Source: Phycisphaeraceae bacterium
GTDB taxonomy: Bacteria > Planctomycetota > Phycisphaerae > Phycisphaerales > Phycisphaeraceae
Reading direction: 5' to 3'
NCBI GenBank assembly: GCA_016763955.1
Contig: JAESSU010000373.1
Coordinates: forward strand, 1 to 12,338
Length of the DNA stretch: 12,338 bases
In this document: in pieces, positions 1 through 6,306 of the stretch
Numbering within the stretch: position 1 is the stretch's first letter
Layout: the number at the start of each line of letters is the position of its first letter
Position numbers and translations under genes: made by a program
The notes under the pieces: generated by a model
Seen by the model: the letters and a program-made list of their open reading frames with translations, nothing else
Told to the model about the DNA's origin: nothing
The model's database searches: none

Positions 1-43
1 AGTCTTAGATAATTTTATTTAAACCCGTATTCGGAGCGGTACG

Positions 44-1009
44 ATGCGAATCTTGCTCACCACAACTTCATACCAAGACACCCCCGGCAAACACCATGAG
101 CTACTCAAGGCTAGCGGCCATGAAATAATCACCAGCCAAGGTCCCTTGCCTGAAGACGAAATGTTGCGTTTAGTCACTGCCGATGGCGGTGTGGATGGCC
201 TACTTAATGGCGATGATATCATCACTCGCAAGGTCATCGAAGCAGCCCTGCCCCGACTCAAAGCCATCAGCAAATACGGCATCGGCCTAGACAGTGTTGA
301 TGTGCAAGCGGCCACCGACTTAAAAGTCCCCGTCCTCTTTACGCCGGGCGTGAATCACACCACTGTCGCAGAACACTGCTTTGGGCTGATCATCACGATC
401 GCAAAACATTTGCATGCTGAAATCAACCATGTCAAAAACGGTGATTGGAAACGCATCACCGGCTGTGAACTAGCAGGCAAAACACTGGGCATCATCGGCC
501 TAGGACGCATCGGCAAAGAGGTCGCTAAGCGTGCTCGTGCTTTTGGCATGAAAGTCATTGCCTATGACATTTACTGGGACGAAGATTTTGCCAAAGAACA
601 TGATGTGCAATATCTCTGCTCGGCAGATGAGGTCGCTGACCAAGCAGACGTGTTAAGTTTGCATATGTTTCTCACGGATGAAAACCGAGGCTTTATCAAT
701 CGCAACCGCATCAGCAAAATGAAAGACAATGCCATCATCATCAACTGCGCCCGAGGGGGTTTGATCAATGAAGCAGATGTTGCCCAAGCGTGCGCAAGCG
801 GCAAGCTCATGGGTTATGCAGCAGACGTGTTGGATCATGAACCGATCCAAACGCCCCACATTTTCCAGGACATTGACAACATCATCATCACGCCCCACAT
901 CGGCAGCCGCACGTTTGAAAGTGTCCAACGCCAAGCTCTGATGTCCACACAAAACCTACTCAACGTCTTTGACGGCAAAGCACCTCTAGCCCAAGCAAAC
1001 AAGTTCTAA
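44..1009 (+). CDS. D-2-hydroxyacid dehydrogenase, phosphoglycerate dehydrogenase-like (no ACT domain)
   Basis: NAD-dependent oxidoreductase of the D-isomer-specific 2-hydroxyacid dehydrogenase family, expected to interconvert a 2-hydroxy acid and the 2-oxo acid in the cytoplasm. Seen: N-terminal substrate domain (about residues 1-100) with SKYGIGLDSVD at 76-86; Rossmann domain with GLGRIG at 152-157 and Asp175, which fits binding of the NAD ribose; the family catalytic triad Arg237 (NCARGG), Glu266 (DVLDHEP) and His285 (TPHIGS); and the substrate domain resumed near the C-terminus. At 321 residues it has only the catalytic core and lacks the C-terminal regulatory domains of many SerA enzymes. 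The ATG at 44 has GGAG at 33-36 with 7-base spacing, which fixes the start. The stop overlaps the convergent gene by 4 bases. A role in serine synthesis is possible, but glyoxylate/hydroxypyruvate reductase or another 2-oxoacid reductase fits equally well. Family certain, substrate uncertain. Confidence 0.93.
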   Translation: MRILLTTTSYQDTPGKHHELLKASGHEIITSQGPLPEDEMLRLVTADGGVDGLLNGDDIITRKVIEAALPRLKAISKYGIGLDSVDVQAATDLKVPVLFTPGVNHTTVAEHCFGLIITIAKHLHAEINHVKNGDWKRITGCELAGKTLGIIGLGRIGKEVAKRARAFGMKVIAYDIYWDEDFAKEHDVQYLCSADEVADQADVLSLHMFLTDENRGFINRNRISKMKDNAIIINCARGGLINEADVAQACASGKLMGYAADVLDHEPIQTPHIFQDIDNIIITPHIGSRTFESVQRQALMSTQNLLNVFDGKAPLAQANKF

Positions 1010-2109
1010 TTCACAAGGTCATTAACCCTCATCAAATGATAGTCTCCCACCTCAGCAATTAATTGATAGCCGTCGGGTGACTGTGCGTTCGTATGCAACA
1101 CAATAATATAGTCAGGATTCGCATGCTTACGCCTCTCCCATTCTCCGAACGGGCGATCAGCTGCTAAGCAAAGCATAGCCACCCAGTCTGAATCCATTCC
1201 GACGCAAGCCCAACGGGTTTGTGTGTCGATTTCATTGATTCGCAAAGCCATTTCATCCATCACCGGCCAATCACGGGCTCGAACAAGCTCTTGGGGATAT
1301 TCGGAACTAATCCGTCCAATCGTCACTGCCATGTGCAAGATCAGCAGTATGAGAAGCAGCTTCTTTTTCCATGTTTTATCAACAAGTAACCGTTGTAAAC
1401 TCAGCAAGATCACCGGCAGAACCGGAATCATAAATCGTGTTCCCGCACCATAAGGCATCACCCAAATCAATGCCATATAAAACGGCAGCATCCAGACATA
1501 CGCGTCACAAGACGATCTTGCCAGCAGCACATACCCCCACACGAGCAGCCCACCGAGTACAACATTCAACAACATCAGTGGATTAAGCCAATCCCCCACC
1601 TCCGCGTAGGTGCGAAACATCCCCGGGACAAGAACGCGGCCTACCTTAGTGAGTAACCGGTGAGAATTATCCACAGAGATTTTTAAGAGTGAATGCCCTT
1701 GTCCTTGAAAATCTTTCTTTACATATTCCAGATAAGAATTGTTAGCACTCGAGTCTGGGTTGACCAAGGATTTTTGATACAACAACCACCCCACCGCCGT
1801 GGAGCCTGCCACAGCATTCACCAAAACCATAAGCAGCAGGCAATGGACCCATATTTTTCGACTGCGCATCTGCCATGCTAATCGAAACAGTGCCACTGCC
1901 ATCCCCAACGCCAGCATAGAACTCACATGCCGTGTTAATACCATCCAAATTAGAAACGGTAAAGACCCTAGCACCCAAAGCCAAGCCTTTCTCAACTTCT
2001 GCTCTCTGACCGCTTTTACCACTTGTTGGTACACCAATGCCATCCCAAACAGTAGACAGCAACAAAACGTTTCCGTGAGAAAACGAAGATAATAAAGCCA
2101 AAAACACAT
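1006..2109 (-). CDS. 3' part of a frameshifted GT-C-like polytopic membrane protein
   Basis: Downstream segment of the membrane protein that begins at 2554. Seen: repeated hydrophobic stretches interpretable as membrane helices, for example around residues 15-35, 47-72, 88-110, 178-198, 204-225 and 229-262 of this segment. A hydrophilic loop follows residue 110 (NPDSSANNSYLEYV), and a soluble C-terminal tail of about 100 residues contains DIDTQTRWACVGMDSDWV-like text. The Met at 2109 is unlikely to be a true start, because its sequence joins smoothly to the upstream frame (NNVF followed by WLYYLRFLTETF) if one T is removed from the five-T run at 2100-2104. The joined protein would be about 515 residues, a usual size for GT39/ArnT-like lipid-linked sugar transferases. 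The stop is TAG at 1006-1008, inside the end of the convergent dehydrogenase gene. Function is inferred from topology and the N-terminal motif; the sugar donor and acceptor are unknown. Either a pseudogene or a sequence error. Confidence 0.7.
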   Translation of the reverse strand: MCFWLYYLRFLTETFCCCLLFGMALVYQQVVKAVREQKLRKAWLWVLGSLPFLIWMVLTRHVSSMLALGMAVALFRLAWQMRSRKIWVHCLLLMVLVNAVAGSTAVGWLLYQKSLVNPDSSANNSYLEYVKKDFQGQGHSLLKISVDNSHRLLTKVGRVLVPGMFRTYAEVGDWLNPLMLLNVVLGGLLVWGYVLLARSSCDAYVWMLPFYMALIWVMPYGAGTRFMIPVLPVILLSLQRLLVDKTWKKKLLLILLILHMAVTIGRISSEYPQELVRARDWPVMDEMALRINEIDTQTRWACVGMDSDWVAMLCLAADRPFGEWERRKHANPDYIIVLHTNAQSPDGYQLIAEVGDYHLMRVNDLVN

Positions 2110-2554
2110 TATTGAGAAACATTAGCCCAGTGAGCAAAATCGAATCATCACGACTTAGAATTTTACGCAGCCAGTGATAACACCCCACCATCGCCCCCAC
2201 TGCCACAAACCACTGCATGATCGACAAAACCAAGAACGGCCTATCACCAAATGCAAAAGCCGGTGCGTAGAAGAAAGTGATTCCAATTTGATTGAAAATC
2301 TCTCGCTGACCCAATAATGCCAACTGTCCATCCTGCCACAACGAACGTGCCACACCTAGATAGGTAATCGCATCACCGCCTGATGACCACCAGATCGAAT
2401 TGATTGCGCCAGCGAGCAACAAAGCCATGATTAACAAGCGCAATAACACCCCGTTTCTGGTAAGATCGCACGGGGCAATAGTGTGCGGAATCGCGGTGTT
2501 TTTCTCCGCTGATTGCTCTTGATGGAAATTCTCTGATTCTTTGGATGCTTTCAT
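1742..2554 (-). CDS. 5' part of the frameshifted GT-C-like membrane glycosyltransferase (authentic coding about 2102-2554)
   Basis: N-terminal segment of the same broken gene. Seen: a 35-residue hydrophilic N-terminus, a membrane helix at about 36-56, then GGDAITYLGVARSL at 59-72. An acidic residue with Tyr and Ala-Arg in the first extracytoplasmic loop is typical of GT-C (GT39/ArnT-like) enzymes, making Asp61 the candidate catalytic residue. Further hydrophobic stretches lie at about 92-130 and 138-151. After residue 151 (Phe, codon 2104-2102) the frame stays open to 1742, but the text turns Gly-rich, charged and non-membrane. That is the character of an out-of-frame shadow, while the neighbouring frame continues as membrane helices. 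The ATG at 2554 has no clear Shine-Dalgarno sequence. The gene is divergent from the 6-phosphogluconate dehydrogenase gene. GT-C assignment is inference from topology and one motif; an O-antigen-ligase-like or other polytopic protein is not excluded. Confidence 0.62.
   Translation of the reverse strand: MKASKESENFHQEQSAEKNTAIPHTIAPCDLTRNGVLLRLLIMALLLAGAINSIWWSSGGDAITYLGVARSLWQDGQLALLGQREIFNQIGITFFYAPAFAFGDRPFLVLSIMQWFVAVGAMVGCYHWLRKILSRDDSILLTGLMFLNNVFLALLSSFSHGNVLLLSTVWDGIGVPTSGKSGQRAEVEKGLALGARVFTVSNLDGINTACEFYAGVGDGSGTVSISMADAQSKNMGPLPAAYGFGECCGRLHGGGVVVVSKILGQPRLEC
2100..2104 (-). other. probable frameshift site: five-T run in the GT-C-like gene
   Basis: On the minus strand, AAT GTG is followed by five T and then GGCTTTAT. 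Reading TTT, skipping one T and continuing TGG CTT TAT gives NNVF-WLYYLRFLTETF, which joins two membrane-protein segments into one open frame. The 3' frame has a TAA just upstream of its ATG (gggc-TAA-tgt), so the switch must lie between that stop and 1742. The homopolymer is the simplest place. Causes to weigh are a homopolymer sequencing error, a genuine one-base insertion, or programmed +1 slippage, for which I see no stimulatory signal. Confidence 0.7.
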
Positions 2555-2562
2555 ATTTACAA

Positions 2563-2568
2563 AATATA
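2563..2568 (-). promoter_or_regulatory. possible -10 element for the GT-C-like gene (leaderless start)
   Basis: TATATT on the minus strand ends 8 bases before the ATG at 2554. Transcription would begin within a base or two of the start codon, and no Shine-Dalgarno sequence is visible in front of that ATG. This fits a leaderless mRNA. No convincing -35 box is present at 17-base spacing, so this is tentative. Confidence 0.25.
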
Positions 2569-2592
2569 CCAGATCAGTAGCAGGACCTCATC

Positions 2593-2621
2593 TTGACGAA
2601 ACACCGGGTAAAGATTAAAAG
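2593..2621 (+). promoter_or_regulatory. putative sigma70-type promoter for 6-phosphogluconate dehydrogenase
   Basis: TTGACG (2593-2598, 5 of 6 to the -35 consensus) and TAAAAG (2616-2621, 4 of 6 to the -10 consensus) are separated by 17 bases. This predicts a transcript start near 2628 and a leader of about 50 bases before the ATG at 2680. The same TTG opens a longer in-frame reading of the dehydrogenase gene; its use as a -35 box explains why that longer reading is probably not translated. Promoter consensus in this lineage is not well known to me, so this is a pattern match only. Confidence 0.4.
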
Positions 2622-2679
2622 CAACCTCTGCGGCAACAAATCACTCGTAATAAAAATTCCAGTTAACCAGGGAACAAAC

Positions 2680-4209
2680 ATGGCAAAGCAAACGCAAAAC
2701 AATCTCGCTGACGTTGGACTCATCGGCCTAGCCGTCATGGGACAAAACCTCGTCCTTAACATTGCAGACCACGGCTTTAAAGTCGCAGTCTACAATCGCA
2801 CCACTTCCAAAACACAAGCATTCCTTGATGATGCAAAAGCCAACGAACCGGCGTACGCCAATCTCATCGGAAGCAAAACGCTTAAACAATTCGCCGCTGC
2901 CATTGCCAAACCCCGCAAGATCATCATCCTCGTCAAAGCAGGCGCAGGCACCGATGCTGTAATCGACTCACTAATCCCACTCGTCGACAAAGGTGACATC
3001 ATCATCGACGGCGGCAATGCACTGTGGACCGACACCATCCGCCGCGAAAAAACACTCACCGCCCAAGGCATCGAGTTCGTTGGATCAGGTGTCTCAGGCG
3101 GCGAAACCGGCGCTCGCTTTGGCCCATCACTGATGCCCGGCGGCTCAAAGACCGCATGGAAATCACTGCAACCTATCTGGAAAGCCATCGCTGCAAAAGT
3201 CGATAAAAAGACCGGCGAAGAACTCAAAGGCGCTCTGCCGGGCAAACCCCTCAAAGGTGGTGAAGCCTGCACTGGCTACATCGGCCCCGATGGTGCTGGC
3301 CATTACGTCAAAATGGTTCACAACGGCATCGAATACATCGACATGCAGCTGATCTGTGAAGCCTATGCCATCATGAAAAACCTACTGGGCATGACCGCTG
3401 GCGAAATCGGAAAAATCTTCGAAGAATGGAATAAAGGCGAACTCTCTAGCTATCTCATCGAGATCACCGCAGACATCCTCCAACAAAAAGACCCACGCAA
3501 ACCCCGGAAGTTTTTAGTCGATCAAATCCTCGACACTGCGGGCCAAAAAGGAACGGGAAAATGGACTGCTACCAACTCACTGGACCTAGGCATCCCCGCC
3601 AATGCCATCGCTGAAGCAGTCTTTGCACGTTGTCTTTCAGCACTCAAAGAAGAACGCGTCATTGCGAGCAAAATTCTTAAAGGCCCTAAGACCAAAAAAT
3701 TCACCGGCGGTAAAGCCAAGACCATCGAAGCCATTCGTCAAGCACTTTACTGTTCTAAAATTTGTGCCTACGCTCAAGGCTTCCAGCTCATGACCGAAGC
3801 GCAAAACGAATACAACTGGAAACTTAATTTCGGCCAGATCGCCAAACTCTGGCGCGGCGGCTGCATCATTCGTGCCAGCTTCCTGCAAAAGATCACCGAT
3901 GCTTTCACCACAGACAAAAAACTCCAGAACCTGATGCTTGATCCCTACTTCAAAAAAGCGATCCACAACGGCCAAGATCAATGGCGTGAGGTGGTGTCAC
4001 TCTCAGTTAAGTTCGGCATTAGTGCCCCTGCTTTTAGTGCAGCAGTAGCCTACTTCGACGGCTACCGCAGTGCCGTTTTGCCTGCCAACCTGCTTCAAGG
4101 TCAGCGGGACTTTTTCGGAGCACACACCTACGAACGCACCGATGAAAAACGAGGCAACTTCTTCCACACCGACTGGCCCCAAGAGGGTCGCCCTGAGTCC
4201 AAGGTCTAA
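2680..4209 (+). CDS. gnd: 6-phosphogluconate dehydrogenase, decarboxylating
   Basis: Catalyses oxidative decarboxylation of 6-phosphogluconate to ribulose 5-phosphate, normally with NADP, in the oxidative pentose phosphate pathway (cytoplasm). Seen: [11 protein letters not shown] at 13-23 and NRT at 39-41 (dinucleotide fold and phosphate-binding residues); [10 protein letters not shown] at 83-92; GDIIIDGGN at 105-113; the substrate signature VSGGETGAR at 138-146; the catalytic Lys211 and Glu218 in KMVHNGIEY; the all-helical domain with QKGTGKWTA and WRGGCIIRA; and a C-terminal tail [22 protein letters not shown] that in this family reaches the active site of the partner subunit. The protein is 509 residues against roughly 470-480 usually, partly from an insertion at about 175-193. 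ATG 2680 is preferred over an in-frame TTG at 2593 because AGGGA lies 6 bases upstream and similarity to the family starts right after it. It has its own promoter candidate and terminator and is apparently monocistronic. Confidence 0.96.
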   Translation: MAKQTQNNLADVGLIGLAVMGQNLVLNIADHGFKVAVYNRTTSKTQAFLDDAKANEPAYANLIGSKTLKQFAAAIAKPRKIIILVKAGAGTDAVIDSLIPLVDKGDIIIDGGNALWTDTIRREKTLTAQGIEFVGSGVSGGETGARFGPSLMPGGSKTAWKSLQPIWKAIAAKVDKKTGEELKGALPGKPLKGGEACTGYIGPDGAGHYVKMVHNGIEYIDMQLICEAYAIMKNLLGMTAGEIGKIFEEWNKGELSSYLIEITADILQQKDPRKPRKFLVDQILDTAGQKGTGKWTATNSLDLGIPANAIAEAVFARCLSALKEERVIASKILKGPKTKKFTGGKAKTIEAIRQALYCSKICAYAQGFQLMTEAQNEYNWKLNFGQIAKLWRGGCIIRASFLQKITDAFTTDKKLQNLMLDPYFKKAIHNGQDQWREVVSLSVKFGISAPAFSAAVAYFDGYRSAVLPANLLQGQRDFFGAHTYERTDEKRGNFFHTDWPQEGRPESKV

Positions 4210-4240
4210 ACGCCTGCGACATTGACGTAACAACACCCTT

Positions 4241-4279
4241 AAAAACGACCTAAGTCACTAAGACTCAGGTCGTTTTTTT
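4241..4279 (+). terminator. intrinsic terminator, likely bidirectional
   Basis: Arms 4241-4256 and 4262-4277 pair over 16 positions with one A/C mismatch around a 5-base loop (ACTAA). The stem is followed by a run of seven T (4273-4279) on the plus strand. The left arm begins with five A, giving a T run for minus-strand transcripts as well. It lies 31 bases past the stop of 6-phosphogluconate dehydrogenase and about 95 bases past the end of the long minus-strand unit, so it can stop both converging transcripts. Confidence 0.88.
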
Positions 4280-4373
4280 ATTTCAAATTAGGCCTTTAAA
4301 AAACATGAGGAACTCTCTGCTTTTTAGGCTCTGCGGGTTATAGTGTGTTTTAGTTTTTCGAATGCAACAACAA

Positions 4374-5615
4374 TTACTGTCGTTCGACGTTAGTCTCGGT
4401 CTTTTTGACCTGCTCGCCGTCTTTGAGAAGGCCGCCTTGCTCGCGAATTTTTGCCATCCCTTGTGGGATGGGGAACGCCAGATTCGTATCCAAGCCATAC
4501 TTGGGGAATTGCTCTTGTACGAAGGGCATCAGTCGATCATAGCTGTCGATCTGCAAGAAGTTAGGCGTGTTGCGCCAGATACGAGCACGTACCAGTGGAT
4601 CGACGGACTGCTGTTTCATGTAAGAAATGTAGGACTCGGTGAGCGTTTGGCGCCAGGGCAGAATTTTCATGCGGTCTTGCGGAGCGATGGTATTGGTAAT
4701 GCCTCGCTTCTGGAACTTGGTGTGCATTTTCTTAGCCAGCTTAATGCAGCGGTTAAACGTATTTAATTTGCCGTACAACAATCCTTGTTCCAAACCTTGA
4801 CGAATCATAGCATCGATAAATTGTGTCGAGCGATCCATCATTGATGCGTTGTCTTGAAGTTCATAGATCACCAAATCTTCAAGGGTACTGGTATAGCGTT
4901 GTGAGTTGAGGTTATGTGGATCATTGCCATAGAGTTTTCGAACCTTGTTGAAGTAATGACCTGCTTCTTGCGTGTTCCCGTAGAGATACTGGTAAACGAT
5001 CGCTGCGAGTAAAAAGTTTTCATGCCCTGATCTGTAACTATCAGAATGCACGCCATACTTTTTAAAGTGAGCTTCATCCGCTTCTTCAACAGCAATTTCA
5101 TATGCCGGGATGAACCGAATATCTGGGAGCATTTGCAGACGCTTACTAAAGGGCTCAAAAGCGATGCGTCCAAAGCGTGTTAGCTGCTGCATGGAATGCA
5201 CGTTTTGACGATAGGTATTTATAATATCGACTGCTGCATTATTTCGTAACTTATCGGCTTGTTCCGTACCAAGCTTCGCCCAGTACATGCCATGTGCTGA
5301 AGCATGGCGCCAATCAATCGGACCAAATGTTTCCATCATTTCCAGCATTTTATCTGGCTGCATGTGATAACGTTTAATCAAGACACGCTTGCGTAGATAA
5401 GCCACCATAAATGGAAGAGTCGCGTTCCATTTTGGCTCATTTTTGTATAACACTTCACGCACCAGTCGCGTATCATTTCCCGGCGGGATGGGACGCTTGT
5501 CTCCCACGCCCTGCATTTTTGCATCAAAGGATTGAGTGAGCATCAGGAACGTACCGATCTGACGCAACAGTCGTTCATCTAGGTCGTATCCCAGGTCACG
5601 AATTTTCGCAATCAC
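4374..5615 (-). CDS. 3' part of a helical-repeat (TPR-like) protein, separated from its 5' part by an in-frame TAG
   Basis: C-terminal 413 residues of the protein that starts at 6284; both pieces are in the same frame. The first possible start is a GTG at 5615, but the frame is open back to 5735 and the intervening 40 codons read as sensible protein (VLGDLDRGGTTEQVVERF onward). The GTG is therefore a formal start only. Seen: no membrane helix; mostly predicted amphipathic helices; recognisable patches WRHASAHGMYWAKLG, PDIRFIPAYEIAVEEADEA and an alpha-helical pair FLLAAIVYQYLYGNTQEAGHYFNKV that resembles a tetratricopeptide unit; and a charged C-terminus. I cannot name a family with confidence; similar proteins occur, as far as I recall, beside ABC permeases in planctomycetes. 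It is the last gene of the minus-strand unit, followed by the shared terminator at 4241-4279. A scaffold or partner role for the adjacent ABC permease is inference from position only. Confidence 0.72.
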   Translation of the reverse strand: MIAKIRDLGYDLDERLLRQIGTFLMLTQSFDAKMQGVGDKRPIPPGNDTRLVREVLYKNEPKWNATLPFMVAYLRKRVLIKRYHMQPDKMLEMMETFGPIDWRHASAHGMYWAKLGTEQADKLRNNAAVDIINTYRQNVHSMQQLTRFGRIAFEPFSKRLQMLPDIRFIPAYEIAVEEADEAHFKKYGVHSDSYRSGHENFLLAAIVYQYLYGNTQEAGHYFNKVRKLYGNDPHNLNSQRYTSTLEDLVIYELQDNASMMDRSTQFIDAMIRQGLEQGLLYGKLNTFNRCIKLAKKMHTKFQKRGITNTIAPQDRMKILPWRQTLTESYISYMKQQSVDPLVRARIWRNTPNFLQIDSYDRLMPFVQEQFPKYGLDTNLAFPIPQGMAKIREQGGLLKDGEQVKKTETNVERQ

Positions 5616-5735
5616 TGGGACGAGTCCCGGTATTTTTTCAATCAGTTCTGCTTCTGTTTCAGGTGCTTGTGCAATTGTTCTAAACCGTTCAACAACCTGC
5701 TCGGTGGTCCCACCACGATCCAGATCACCAAGAAC

Positions 5736-5738
5736 CTA
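5736..5738 (-). other. in-frame amber codon interrupting the helical-repeat gene
   Basis: GAG ATG CAG TAG GTT CTT GGT: the TAG is codon 183 of a frame that otherwise runs unbroken from ATG 6284 to TAA 4374 (636 codons including the TAG). Coding character continues directly after it. One-base changes to CAG, AAG or GAG would restore Gln, Lys or Glu. TAG also ends the 3' frame of the GT-C-like gene (1006-1008), so general reassignment of TAG is not supported. Confidence 0.85.
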
Positions 5739-6284
5739 CTGCATCTCAAAGGCCAGTTCACGTTTGTAGTACCAGTGTGAATCGTCTGAGTACTGGCCAA
5801 TCTTATGGAAGAAAATCCAGCTAAGTTCACGATAAAGTCTCACGGCTCGTGGATTGTAGGGAATGCCCTGCTCGCGAAGCAATCGGATTCCTTTGTTGAC
5901 CCAGTCCCAACGTTCTTCGGAGGTATGGGTGGCTACGGAGATGTTGTATGCCATATTCCAAGCATGGAAAGCCCAGACTTGCGGGAAGCGTGGTTGGAGT
6001 GTGGTGATCCATTGACTTAGTGTGCTAGCTTCTTGGAACTTGCCTTCTTCTTTGAGCTGGTTGGCTCGATGCCAAAGGATGTCCACGAACAAGCCGCGGA
6101 AGGACCCTAGCGCGGTGGTGGCAAGTACGATTTGCGGGGGCAAGCCTTCGCCCATTTTTAGGCCGGTTTCAACTTGCAAGTCCTCTCGCTGGCTATTGAT
6201 CATAGGCACTAGGATCGCTGCACCACTCATGCATAGGACACTAAACAGCAAGGCCATGATTTGTGTAATTCGTGTACGCGTCAT
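5736..6284 (-). CDS. 5' part of a membrane-anchored helical-repeat (TPR-like) protein, ends at an in-frame TAG
   Basis: The N-terminal 182 residues of the interrupted gene. Seen: an uncleaved signal-anchor-like helix at about 6-29 (ITQIMALLFSVLCMSGAAIL) after the short basic start MTRTR, so the rest is probably extracytoplasmic. Then come helical repeats: ALGSFRGLFVDILWHRANQLKEEGKFQEASTL, ending in a typical TPR-like alternation; TLQPRFPQVWAFHAWNMAYNISV; and an aromatic-rich stretch RLYRELSWIFFHKIGQYSDDSHWYYKRELA just before the stop. The ATG lies 22 bases after the stop of the ABC permease, so translation is likely coupled to that gene. No domain I can name securely. If the TAG is real and not read through, the cell would make only the anchor and about a quarter of the protein. 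Confidence 0.78.
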   Translation of the reverse strand: MTRTRITQIMALLFSVLCMSGAAILVPMINSQREDLQVETGLKMGEGLPPQIVLATTALGSFRGLFVDILWHRANQLKEEGKFQEASTLSQWITTLQPRFPQVWAFHAWNMAYNISVATHTSEERWDWVNKGIRLLREQGIPYNPRAVRLYRELSWIFFHKIGQYSDDSHWYYKRELAFEMQ

Positions 6285-6306
6285 CCGTGCATATCCATTC
6301 CAACAA

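Noticed and set aside
1742..2098. Continuation of the 5' GT-C-like frame past the T run as real protein
   Set aside because: The text becomes Gly-rich and non-membrane while the neighbouring frame carries membrane helices; it is an out-of-frame shadow.
2593..2679. TTG start giving 29 extra residues on 6-phosphogluconate dehydrogenase
   Set aside because: The extension has no family character, the ATG at 2680 has a good AGGGA site, and the TTG falls in a plausible -35 box.
2790..3272. 160-residue minus-strand open frame
   Set aside because: Lies wholly inside the well-supported 6-phosphogluconate dehydrogenase gene and shows the Pro/Ser-rich text typical of antisense shadows.
3637..3981. 114-residue minus-strand open frame with aromatic-rich text
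   Set aside because: Antisense shadow of 6-phosphogluconate dehydrogenase; no start context or family resemblance.
4362..4766. 134-residue plus-strand open frame
   Set aside because: Antisense to the strongly coding helical-repeat gene; begins after the terminator with no promoter or ribosome binding site.
5613..5615. GTG as the true start of an independent downstream gene
   Set aside because: Coding character extends upstream in frame to the TAG, and the small GGGA/TCCC hairpin in front of it is more likely chance than a regulated start.
5736..5738. TAG as a pyrrolysine or reassigned codon
   Set aside because: No supporting genes in view, and TAG serves as a stop at 1006-1008; kept only as a check, not a claim.
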